DNA from: Candidatus Thorarchaeota archaeon | GTDB lineage: Archaea > Asgardarchaeota > Thorarchaeia > Thorarchaeales > Thorarchaeaceae | Length of the DNA stretch: 10,767 nucleotides | Direction: 5' to 3' | NCBI GenBank assembly: GCA_029856425.1 | Contig: JAHQWZ010000043.1 | Coordinates: forward strand, 1 to 10,767 | In this document: piece after piece, positions 1 through 7,913 of the stretch | Layout of the letters: the number at the start of each line of letters is the position of its first letter | How positions within the stretch are numbered: position 1 is the stretch's first letter | Notes under the pieces: generated by a model | Told to the model about the DNA's origin: nothing | The model's database searches: none | Seen by the model: only the letters and a program-made list of their open reading frames with translations | Position numbers and translations under genes: made by a program

Positions 1-2
1 AA

Positions 3-3000
3 TTCCAGGAGCCAATTAATGTCATCCTTAGATATCAGGATCTGGTGACTCTCACCTCGATTTCGAATACCACAGGTGCCGTGACATATGTCACCATACT
101 GAACGGAACCGACTGGATATTCACTTCTATCTGGCGCGCTTCATTCCAGGACTATCTACACGTCATAGAGACCTACAATCAGGATCTTGAGATTCAAACC
201 TCATATGTTCTTTCACTGAGCTTCAGCTTTGGAGAGCAAACACCATTCTATACATGGGCAAGCATCGATATTTCCTTTGAGCTAACGTTCAAAGACACAG
301 AACTCACCCTAGAATCAGTCCCGTCACCTACACCGTACCTTGATCGCGTGAATTTCACTGTGGTATTCAGAGATTCTGGAACTCTATCAGGAATTGCCGG
401 TGGAGAAATCATCATCTATCATGGAATGACTCAGCTGATTGAGTTAGTGCATTACACCGCAAGTGATTTGATGAATGGGCAGTACTATATCTCAGTTCTA
501 ACGACGTTTCTTGGTATTCCTGGTGCGAAAACCATCGAAGTCACAGCGAATTGGACGTCGGGATCTCCATATTATGGTGCTGCGGTTCTCAATGTGGGGC
601 TTTCAGTCACAGGAAGACCTACTAATGTGGAGATTCTACTTCCTCCATCTCAGACTCAATTCCTAGATAACGTTACATTCCGTTTTGCCTATTCTGATAT
701 CGAAACTGGACAAGCTATTCCAATATCCACTAATGACGCTGCAATCTATAGTGCAGGAGTATTGCTTGCAAGCCCCGAATATATGATTACTCGATTGGGA
801 GCCGTCTTTGAAGTTAGTATTAATTCAACAGTTCTTAGTTCAAGCCTTGTATACAAATGGAATGTTACAATTCTGGTAAATTGGAATGGGACTTCTCCGT
901 ACTATCTAGATGATCAGACCGCGATACTCGTAACAACCTCCAATCGGCAGGGAGTAGTCAACCCATCTCAAGTGATCACGACACCCATGGGAGATAATGT
1001 CACTCTGAGTTTCACCTATAATGACCGAGACACTGGTGAATCAATCTCGGGAGCAATAATTGATTTCAATTGTATTGAACGACCAGGGCTTGGGGAGGGC
1101 AATGACTTTTGGATTCTTGAGGGAACTGGACCGGAAAGCGGAACTTATACAGTCTACGTTGACAGTCTTGCACTTGGTCAAACCGGGCAATTCACATTCA
1201 TATTGAGTGTATCCTGGAATCCACTCTCAAGTCCCTATTATGCCAACTTGACTGGCATCCGGATGTCTGGCGTAGTAAGACTGGTTTATGCATCAGCATC
1301 TTATGACCTTCCATCACCGTCAGTTGTGCCTTTCCTTGATAATGTCTATTTTGTGCTGAATCTCACCGACACAGATCACGCCCAGCAGATGGACGGTGCT
1401 GCGGATTTCATTACACTGGAATACAAATCAAGTGGACTTGAGCCGCAGATTTGGAATGTGGTCCCCCTCGGCGGAGGATTATACAATGTAACTGTAAACA
1501 TGTCAGACTCAATAGCTCCCGGACTACATTACTTCATAGTAAGGATTGATTACCAACCCTTCCAGACTCTTCAGTTCGAAGCACCCTTCGTGGTCCGACT
1601 TCGAAATGCCATCTTGACTGGAGCTGTTGGTCCTACAAACTATGCAGGATACTCCACATATGCCCTTGTGGACCTCACCGACTTCGATTCAGGAGATGCG
1701 CCTCTTGATGGTGCAATTCTAGATATTGAGTGGGGAGACGCGTCCAGCTGGATCAATCTTGGAAGTGGAGTGTACAATATCACTCTAGACACAACGAATC
1801 TAAACTATGGCATTCAGAGTCTGAATATTACTGCAGCACTCCCGTTCTACTCAATCCAGTCTCTGCGCATGTCAGTGAGCCTTCTCAGTGTGCCTTCAGA
1901 TTTAACAATCACTTGGACAGGACCGAGAATCAACAATCCAACCGAAATCTACTGGGGAGAACTCCTGGAAGTATTCGCCGCATACGAAGACACGCTGCGT
2001 GGAGTATTGATTGAAGGCGCCCAAGTAACGTATACATGGATTGGAGGTAACGGTAGCTTTTATACGACTCTTATTCCGGGCAACTATACGACATCAATTG
2101 ACACAATCAGTGGTTCTACATCCAGCACATTAGTGCTTATCGTAAGTGCCAGAGCACCAAACTATCTGCTGGCAACAGAACAGGTTGTATTCAGATTGCT
2201 TCCAAGGCCTTTGGACTTAGCACCAGAGAATGGCCAATATTCCTTCAGTGTGAATCAGCGAAGCGCGAAGAATATCACCGTCCTTCTGGAAGACACTCTA
2301 AGTGGGATTATTGTCACCGGGGCCACCCTTTATGCAAATTGGGAATTTGGCAGTGACATCGCTTTAACTGAGATACTAGGTATGCCGGGACACTACTGGT
2401 TTACCGTATCCACTGAGCTTGCCCTAACTATATCCTATCAAATCACCATCAGTGCAACGAAGCAAAACTACACATTAGCTTCTCTTGCCCTGACCATGAC
2501 TGTCACTCAAATACTGCTTGGTCTCGAACCAGATGCCCCTACAAGCGCCTATCAATATACATCGATTAACTGGTCTCAAGTTGTCAGGATAGGAATATAT
2601 GTTGTTCTTCCTGATGCAAATGTATCTCTCCCAACATGTACAGTAACATGGTATTCTCCCGAATTGGCCGCAAATGGTACCCTCGTGAATGGTTCATTGA
2701 TTGGAGGGCCAGGCTATTTCTACTTCGATTTCGATACATCCCTAACAACAGCAACAATCCATAATTTCAGGATAACAGCCAATGCAATTGGTAGCAACTT
2801 TACGCAGGCTGTGTACTCATTTGTGCTGGTCATAAGGAATTTACCGACCACTACTCTTACACCAGCGTATATGAGCATCAAATGGGGATGGAACGGCCTC
2901 ATTAACCTAACATACCAAGACTTGTATCATGGAGTCGGCATTGCTGATGCAGATGCATCATTCTCATGGGCTCTTGGTACCGGCATCCCGCAACATCAGG

Positions 3001-3530
3001 GCAATGGTGTCTATAGCATACCCGTGAATACGTCTATGGTCAGACCAGGAACCTACCGGATATCAATCGGATTCAGTAAGCTAAACTATGATGATTCAGA
3101 GAGTAGCATAACTTTCCGTGTCGAACCGGCACCAGCTGAAGCGGTCATACTCGCATCATCCTACTACTTCGGAGATCAGAGTGGTAATCTATTGCATGTT
3201 CCCTATGGCGAAGCACTAACGGTTTCTATTCTTTACAATGATACGTATAGGAATAGAGGCATCGCAGATGCAACCATTGTCACAGCCCTATATTCGGGGC
3301 CAGGATTCTTTGAGAGAAATCTCGACATTCTAGGTACAGCACTGGGAACCTACAACTTCAACTTTGATTCAAATGAGTGGGAGTTGTTCGATCGGTTCAT
3401 TTTCACCATTGCTCTATCTCTTGAGAATCGGACTTCAGCCAGCTTGGTCTTCGAAATCGAGATTATTGAAATTCCAACAGCATTGGATGTGATTGCCGGA
3501 TCCGTGGCAGGGATCCATCATAGCCCCTAG
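3..3530 (+). CDS. Giant secreted/cell-surface protein with tandem beta-sandwich repeats, 5' partial
   Basis: The frame is open from the left edge, so the first in-frame start-like codon (GTG at 45) is internal and the true N-terminus lies outside the window. About 1,175 residues are visible, forming roughly eleven consecutive units of 95-115 residues. Each begins with a short strand, then an aromatic/Pro-rich turn followed by alternating hydrophobic strands (such as FLDNVTFRFAYSD or PYGEALTVSILYND), then a D/G-rich loop (IADA, LDGA, ISGA), then G-x-Y-x-hydrophobic strands. This resembles Ig/cadherin-like extracellular repeats of archaeal surface proteins. About 28 N-x-S/T sequons, few Cys and few Lys fit an exported glycoprotein. 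No membrane helix is visible. The C-terminus (positions 3471-3530) enters a twelfth unit (IPTALDVIAG) and stops, so the expected C-terminal anchor is missing. Role in adhesion or envelope architecture is inferred; no catalytic motif is visible. Confidence 0.85.
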   Translation, partial: FQEPINVILRYQDLVTLTSISNTTGAVTYVTILNGTDWIFTSIWRASFQDYLHVIETYNQDLEIQTSYVLSLSFSFGEQTPFYTWASIDISFELTFKDTELTLESVPSPTPYLDRVNFTVVFRDSGTLSGIAGGEIIIYHGMTQLIELVHYTASDLMNGQYYISVLTTFLGIPGAKTIEVTANWTSGSPYYGAAVLNVGLSVTGRPTNVEILLPPSQTQFLDNVTFRFAYSDIETGQAIPISTNDAAIYSAGVLLASPEYMITRLGAVFEVSINSTVLSSSLVYKWNVTILVNWNGTSPYYLDDQTAILVTTSNRQGVVNPSQVITTPMGDNVTLSFTYNDRDTGESISGAIIDFNCIERPGLGEGNDFWILEGTGPESGTYTVYVDSLALGQTGQFTFILSVSWNPLSSPYYANLTGIRMSGVVRLVYASASYDLPSPSVVPFLDNVYFVLNLTDTDHAQQMDGAADFITLEYKSSGLEPQIWNVVPLGGGLYNVTVNMSDSIAPGLHYFIVRIDYQPFQTLQFEAPFVVRLRNAILTGAVGPTNYAGYSTYALVDLTDFDSGDAPLDGAILDIEWGDASSWINLGSGVYNITLDTTNLNYGIQSLNITAALPFYSIQSLRMSVSLLSVPSDLTITWTGPRINNPTEIYWGELLEVFAAYEDTLRGVLIEGAQVTYTWIGGNGSFYTTLIPGNYTTSIDTISGSTSSTLVLIVSARAPNYLLATEQVVFRLLPRPLDLAPENGQYSFSVNQRSAKNITVLLEDTLSGIIVTGATLYANWEFGSDIALTEILGMPGHYWFTVSTELALTISYQITISATKQNYTLASLALTMTVTQILLGLEPDAPTSAYQYTSINWSQVVRIGIYVVLPDANVSLPTCTVTWYSPELAANGTLVNGSLIGGPGYFYFDFDTSLTTATIHNFRITANAIGSNFTQAVYSFVLVIRNLPTTTLTPAYMSIKWGWNGLINLTYQDLYHGVGIADADASFSWALGTGIPQHQGNGVYSIPVNTSMVRPGTYRISIGFSKLNYDDSESSITFRVEPAPAEAVILASSYYFGDQSGNLLHVPYGEALTVSILYNDTYRNRGIADATIVTALYSGPGFFERNLDILGTALGTYNFNFDSNEWELFDRFIFTIALSLENRTSASLVFEIEIIEIPTALDVIAGSVAGIHHSP

Positions 3531-3585
3531 ACAACGAGCGCAGTGTCTGAGCCGTTGACTCTGATGAGCGAATTTAAAGGATTCG

Positions 3586-4557
3586 CTACGTTCTACTCAC
3601 GATTCTATCGAAGAGTGACTGCTCAATGTTTCCACCGCTCACAACACAGACCACCGTTCGGCCATAGAATCGTTCAGGATTCTTCAACAGCGGACTCACC
3701 GATGTGGCTCCTGCTCCTTCAATAACCTGACCCTGCTCTTCCCAAAGGAGTCGGATCCCGTCAGCGACGGTTTGCTCGTCAACAAGCACAATGTCATCCA
3801 CATATGCCATGCAGATATCAAGAGTTACTGACCCGGGTTCCACTCCTCCAAGAAATGCCTCTGCGAGTGTGTCTGTTTCCTCAACCTGAAGGACTTCGCC
3901 AGCTTTCCAAGACCAATACATTGTGGAAGACCCGTCTGTCTGAACGCCAATCACCTCTGTACTTGGTCTGAGGCTCTTGACTGCAACCGCTATTCCTGAA
4001 ATCAGTCCCCCGCCGCCGACAGGGACAACTATTGTATCGAAATGCTCAACCTCATCCATTATCTCTAGTCCTATGGTGCCCTGTCCTGCTATTACCGAAT
4101 AGTCATTGTAGGGACTAATGTAGTTCAGTCGCTTTACTTTTGCCATCTCTCTTGCCTTGGCCTCGACCTCGTCGAATCCGCCCCCTAGGACAATCTCCAC
4201 ATCATATCCTTGCAGCTTCTTGAGCTTGGCCTTTGACACTTCATCGGGAACAACTATTGTTGCGGAGATGCCCAGCTGTTGAGCAGCATACGCCACGCCC
4301 TGCGCATGATTTCCGGACGAAGCAGTAACGACACCTCTTTCTCGTTCGTCGGGACTCAGCTGTGACATCCTGTTGAAAGCGCCACGCATCTTGAATGTGC
4401 CAGTATGTTGCTGATTCTCAAGTTTGATATAGACATCCCCCCTGCACATCTCGCTAAGTGCCTCTGAACGAACAATTGGAGTCTTCTTGGAAACCCCTTT
4501 GAGTGTTTCCTGGGCCTGTTGAATGGCATCAAGATCGATAGTCTTCACTGTACTCAC
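3586..4557 (-). CDS. Threonine/serine dehydratase-family PLP enzyme (fold type II), EutB/BhcB/TdcB-like
   Basis: A 323-residue complete member of the threonine ammonia-lyase/serine racemase family. The PLP lysine is K56 in GTFKMRGA. The substrate loop is SSGNHAQG (80-87), the phosphate-binding tetraglycine loop is GGGG (181-184) in PVGGGGLISG, EGAGA lies at 280-284, and S307 in SGGN sits where the pyridine-nitrogen ligand is expected. There is no C-terminal ACT regulatory domain, as in short catabolic enzymes rather than biosynthetic IlvA. The family dehydrates Ser, Thr or hydroxyaspartate to an enamine/imine that becomes a keto acid plus ammonia. It starts at GTG 4557, 10 nt after the stop of the upstream OCD-family gene, so the two are almost certainly co-transcribed; a second in-frame GTG three codons later is an alternative. 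The partner argues for a EutB- or BhcB-like imine-producing role as well as simple threonine breakdown. Substrate cannot be fixed from sequence. Confidence 0.93.
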   Translation of the reverse strand: MSTVKTIDLDAIQQAQETLKGVSKKTPIVRSEALSEMCRGDVYIKLENQQHTGTFKMRGAFNRMSQLSPDERERGVVTASSGNHAQGVAYAAQQLGISATIVVPDEVSKAKLKKLQGYDVEIVLGGGFDEVEAKAREMAKVKRLNYISPYNDYSVIAGQGTIGLEIMDEVEHFDTIVVPVGGGGLISGIAVAVKSLRPSTEVIGVQTDGSSTMYWSWKAGEVLQVEETDTLAEAFLGGVEPGSVTLDICMAYVDDIVLVDEQTVADGIRLLWEEQGQVIEGAGATSVSPLLKNPERFYGRTVVCVVSGGNIEQSLFDRIVSRT

Positions 4558-4567
4558 ACTCAGGATG

Positions 4568-5575
4568 CTATGTATTCAATAGCTTTGTGACATGCCCTAG
4601 GCCATTCTCCCTGGCCTGCTTATACACTACGTGAGCAGCTGCGATGTCTTGAGCTGCGAGTCCAGTGGAATCAAACAACGTTATCTCCTTGTCAGCCTCA
4701 CGTCCCGGCTTTTCCCCTATGAGTATCTGTCCTATCTCTGCATGCACATCATTCTCAGTGATGAGATTCTGACCTAATGCATGCTGGATCTCACCGATCT
4801 TGCGGCACTGCGCGAGGCTGTCTACGACGATTTTGTCCGCCATTGCTACGATATGAGGGTCTAATTCCTGCTTACCTGGACCATCAGCTCCAATCGCATT
4901 GATATGAACCCCTTCCGATATCCAGTCTTTCTTGACTAGAGCCTGCCGGGAGGGTGTCACGGTCACTATGATGTCTACTCCGCGAACAACGTCTTCAATC
5001 TCTGCGAATGCATTGACCTCTATTCCAATCCTTTCTGACATCTCTTTGGCGTAACGTTCTGCTGAGTCTTCCAAAATGTCCCAAGCCCATACCTCGTCAA
5101 TCTTGAATATCTCCTTCAGTGCAAGCACCTGCATTCTCCCTTGAGTGCCGGTGCCCACAATGCCTACGGTCCTCGAGTTCTTTCTTGCCAGAACGTCAGC
5201 CGCAACAGCACCAGCAGCACCAGTGCGGTAGGCAGTGATATGTGTCCCATCCATCACTGCAATGGGCATGCTTGTCTTCAGGTCCATCAGAACAATAACA
5301 GCAACACCTGGTGGTAGTCCCAGTTTGTGGTTATCATAATAGCCACTTGCAATCTTTGTCCCGATGATCCCAAAATCCTCAACGAACCCTGACTTGATGT
5401 CGACTTCCCCGTTGTATTGTTTGACATCCAGATGTACAACTGGCGGCAGCTGTACCCTCCCTTTGGCGAACGCAACATACGCATCGCGAACCGCTTGGAT
5501 CGTCTTTCCCATGGGAAGACAGGACTGAACTTCGTCCTGCGACAGAATGAGTACTTCTGACATGAGCATCGTCAT
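4568..5575 (-). CDS. Ornithine cyclodeaminase/mu-crystallin family NAD(P)-dependent oxidoreductase (AlaDH/EutC/BhcD-like)
   Basis: A 335-residue complete member of the OCD/mu-crystallin family. The Rossmann nucleotide motif GTGTQG lies at 141-146 in VGIVGTGTQGRMQ. K73 (IGTKIAS) and R117 (TAYRTGA) match the substrate-binding Lys and Arg of the family. D231 in IGADGPGKQELD is at the position of the catalytic Asp of ornithine cyclodeaminase. Known family reactions are ornithine to proline, reductive amination of pyruvate (archaeal alanine dehydrogenase), ketimine reduction and iminosuccinate reduction, so the name alone does not fix the substrate. It is the first gene of a two-gene operon with the dehydratase downstream, suggesting reduction of the imine or keto acid made by that enzyme. 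Three Met codons occur in the first five residues; on the coding strand AAAGGT lies 6 nt before the second ATG (5569), which may be the real start. Family members usually begin at MSEVLILS (third ATG). Confidence 0.92.
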   Translation of the reverse strand: MTMLMSEVLILSQDEVQSCLPMGKTIQAVRDAYVAFAKGRVQLPPVVHLDVKQYNGEVDIKSGFVEDFGIIGTKIASGYYDNHKLGLPPGVAVIVLMDLKTSMPIAVMDGTHITAYRTGAAGAVAADVLARKNSRTVGIVGTGTQGRMQVLALKEIFKIDEVWAWDILEDSAERYAKEMSERIGIEVNAFAEIEDVVRGVDIIVTVTPSRQALVKKDWISEGVHINAIGADGPGKQELDPHIVAMADKIVVDSLAQCRKIGEIQHALGQNLITENDVHAEIGQILIGEKPGREADKEITLFDSTGLAAQDIAAAHVVYKQARENGLGHVTKLLNT

Positions 5576-5663
5576 ACCTTTGAAATGGTATCTAAAGACT
5601 CTTCAGGATGGAGTCCTTCCAGTGTGAAAGCTCATGCAAAGAACTAGGGCGGAGAATAGACAA
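5576..5663. promoter_or_regulatory. Divergent intergenic region between OCD-family operon and acyltransferase
   Basis: This short gap must carry the promoters of both divergent units. Reading toward the minus-strand operon, an imperfect TATA-like TTTAGATA (5591-5598) lies about 26 nt from the second in-frame ATG, consistent with a very short leader. On the plus strand GGGCGGAG (5648-5655) precedes ATG 5664 by 8 nt, a better-placed ribosome binding site than anything before ATG 5634. No convincing TATA box is visible for the plus strand. Confidence 0.3.
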
Positions 5664-6767
5664 ATGACAAATGAGCCGCACAGCCCTCGATATGAATGGA
5701 TTGAGGTTACGAAAGGCATTGGGATTACATTCGTAATACTTGTCCATTCAATGATCCCTTGGCTCAATCCCGTGACAATCCATCTGAGTAGTTTCACCAT
5801 AGCAATTTTCTTCGTATTGGCTGGACTCACTTACAACAATGATCGACATCGAGGAAACCTTCGTAGCTTCGTGGTATCTCGAGGAAAACAGTTCCTAATT
5901 CCATATTTCTTCCTCTACATGATAATGATGATATTGTTTCTACCACTTTCGTCCAATATTGAATCAGCTTTTACCCCGACAGAAGTCTTCCTATGGTTTC
6001 TATACGGGAACGGTCCTCCATTGTCAGCTTCTCATCTATGGTTTCTTCCAGTGCTCTACTTCGGAATGGTATTGTTCGTAGGCGCTGACAGAGCTATGCA
6101 ACGATTTCCTTATCATTCGAGATGGATTCTTGCAGTGCTCTTTCCGGTCATTGCCTTGTTTATTCAATCCTTATTTGTTCCAAATCTCGTGCCCTGGAGG
6201 CTGAGTAGTGTATTTGTTGCCGGAACATTCGTGTTCTTTGGCAATGCGATACGTCATTATAGGGGTTTAGAGCCTTGGCTTTCATCGTCAAGAGCACGTG
6301 ACATAGCAGTTTTTCTTTTGCTATCGGTCTTGCTAGTGCTAGTATCCGATTTCAATGGGTTCACTGATATTGCGGTCGACAACCTAGGGAGAAGTCTTCT
6401 GATTTACCTGATTCCAGGCACCATTGGAACCCTTCTGGTCTTCTCAATATCGAGCGCGCTAATATACTCCAATAGATTTAGGAAGGTCTTCATGGCTCTT
6501 GGTAGGAATTCTCAAGAGCTATATGAGATTCATCCAGTTGCTTTCTATCTGATTCCTATCTTGGCTATTCCATTTGGTCTGCCACTCTTCGGTCTTGAAC
6601 ACAGTATTCTCTTCTGGCCTCTACGGTTCGTTCTTGGAATCGGCCTTGGCTTTCTATTAACGAACTATGTGATCACAAGGAATCGTGTTCTAAGTGTGCT
6701 CTTCAGAGGATCCCCGCGAGTCAATTCTTCCAGCATGTCTAACGATACTTCTCCATCAGATGCCTAA
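5664..6767 (+). CDS. Integral membrane acyltransferase, acyltransferase-3 family
   Basis: A polytopic membrane protein of 367 residues from ATG 5664; an in-frame ATG at 5634 would add ten polar residues but lacks a good ribosome binding site. Family hallmarks: a conserved basic-x10-His motif across the first helix (K17 and H28 in EVTKGIGITFVILVHS), FFVLAGLTYN after the second helix, HLWFLPVLYFGM in the middle, and GRNSQELYEIHP near the C-terminus. About ten hydrophobic helices can be counted, ending in a short Ser-rich tail. Acyltransferase-3 proteins move acetyl, succinyl or other acyl groups onto sugars, glycans or lipids at the envelope; the His is the proposed catalytic residue. The acceptor here is unknown; a glycan of the cell surface is plausible in a lineage with heavily glycosylated surface proteins. 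It is transcribed divergently from the OCD/dehydratase operon, and its last 29 bases overlap the convergent gene. Confidence 0.88.
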   Translation: MTNEPHSPRYEWIEVTKGIGITFVILVHSMIPWLNPVTIHLSSFTIAIFFVLAGLTYNNDRHRGNLRSFVVSRGKQFLIPYFFLYMIMMILFLPLSSNIESAFTPTEVFLWFLYGNGPPLSASHLWFLPVLYFGMVLFVGADRAMQRFPYHSRWILAVLFPVIALFIQSLFVPNLVPWRLSSVFVAGTFVFFGNAIRHYRGLEPWLSSSRARDIAVFLLLSVLLVLVSDFNGFTDIAVDNLGRSLLIYLIPGTIGTLLVFSISSALIYSNRFRKVFMALGRNSQELYEIHPVAFYLIPILAIPFGLPLFGLEHSILFWPLRFVLGIGLGFLLTNYVITRNRVLSVLFRGSPRVNSSSMSNDTSPSDA

Positions 6768-7878
6768 TTTTGAGCATCCTGAATGTTGACTCACATTCAT
6801 ATGCGGTAGACTTTCTCCTGTCCTCTTCAATAGCCATGTATGCGCCATTCATCCAATATCCTTCTCTCGTTTCTGGCAGCCAGCTCATTGGAAACCGATA
6901 TGTTCCATGTTCTGTAGCATAGGTTTCTAGTATGTCCATCATCTGTCTGAACCATTTACTCTCACGAGCAGTCCTGAAGGGCGCCATCATCAGTAGTATG
7001 CGAAGCAATCTTGACATTGAAGACTCGGATGGCTCTGAGAGGAAGCCTGGCAAATGGATACTCCATCCAATCTTGTAAGCTCGGTCCTTATGCTTCATGA
7101 GTCCATAATCCGGCTGAAGTTCTTGGTATTCTGGACTGAGTACCATAGATACTACTGTTTCTGCTTTTAGGCGAAGATCAGGGTCTGAGAGAATCTGGTC
7201 GGAGCCCGCAAATCCGAGTATGTCATGAACCCAAGGTAAGACGAGCTGCTGGTCTGGATACAGATTTGGATTTACTAAATCCTCATCCGCCATGTTGCCC
7301 ACGTACACTAGTGCAAATTCTGGATTCCTGGCAAAAGAGTATGTCGCCTCAAGACGTTCTGTAAGCACATTACTGACCGGATCTGTGTCAGAATAGCCTG
7401 TGAACGACAGGAGTGAAGCAACTAGCGTTCGCAGAAAGACTCGGAATGGGCTCTCTGTTTCATCTTCTTCTGTGTCTGTCAACCATGCTCTGAATGGGAG
7501 GGTTTTGCTGTCAAAAGGCTGCAAGCCCGCACGCAATCCAAGTTCTCCAAGTTTTCCCATAGTATTCTCAAACGCACTAGGACTGGAGGAGTGTAACTGT
7601 TTCATCTCAAAGCCTGGGGCTAATCTGTTCATCCACTCTGTGACTAATGGGCTGGCAAGCAGGTCAGCTAGCACCGAGCTCACTTTTCCCACATCCTGTT
7701 CCTGTAGCATATCCACAACAAGCTGAAAGCGTATGGCCGGACCAGAATTGGCTAGCAACCACTGTACAGTCTCTGATGAAACCATACCACAAGGAATGGT
7801 AATCACTCGCTTATCTCTTGCCACAGCTGTCGGCAGGGTTAAGAACACCTCGGACACGATGTAGTCGGGAGCGGACAT
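6739..7878 (-). CDS. Helical protein of uncertain family, possibly alpha/alpha-toroid (terpenoid-cyclase-like) fold
   Basis: A 379-residue soluble, helix-rich protein with no signal peptide or membrane segment. I do not recognise a specific enzyme. The visible pattern is ETVQWLLANSGPAIRFQLV near residues 37-53, a segment LGELGLRAGLQPFD at 110-123, an LPGFL-x-SRLLRILLMM stretch (276-298), and a C-terminal G-x-YRFP-x-SWL ... GYW ... STFRMLKI pattern (325-371). From memory these resemble repeats in proteins with an alpha/alpha-barrel similar to prenyltransferase/squalene-cyclase proteins, usually unassigned or misnamed in databases. The DxDD/QW signatures of true cyclases are not evident. Met32 (position 7785) directly before the first recognisable block is an alternative start that would remove the head-to-head crowding with the next gene. 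The 3' end overlaps the acyltransferase gene by 29 bp. Confidence 0.72.
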   Translation of the reverse strand: MSAPDYIVSEVFLTLPTAVARDKRVITIPCGMVSSETVQWLLANSGPAIRFQLVVDMLQEQDVGKVSSVLADLLASPLVTEWMNRLAPGFEMKQLHSSSPSAFENTMGKLGELGLRAGLQPFDSKTLPFRAWLTDTEEDETESPFRVFLRTLVASLLSFTGYSDTDPVSNVLTERLEATYSFARNPEFALVYVGNMADEDLVNPNLYPDQQLVLPWVHDILGFAGSDQILSDPDLRLKAETVVSMVLSPEYQELQPDYGLMKHKDRAYKIGWSIHLPGFLSEPSESSMSRLLRILLMMAPFRTARESKWFRQMMDILETYATEHGTYRFPMSWLPETREGYWMNGAYMAIEEDRRKSTAYECESTFRMLKIRHLMEKYR

Positions 7879-7913
7879 TGACTGATAACCTCGATGAGTT
7901 GAAGCATGATATC

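Noticed and set aside
1730..2014. 94-codon frame inside the surface protein
   Set aside because: It is a same-strand shadow of the long repeat protein; the composition is random-looking and no start signal precedes it.
3543..3725. 60-codon plus-strand reading frame after the surface protein, considered as its missing C-terminus
   Set aside because: It lies mostly antisense to the dehydratase gene, has no repeat-like or membrane-helix sequence, and is Arg/Ser-rich as expected for a shadow frame.
7400..7726. 108-codon plus-strand reading frame
   Set aside because: It is fully antisense to the minus-strand helical protein, whose frame has recognisable motifs; the composition is Ser/Asn-rich shadow sequence.
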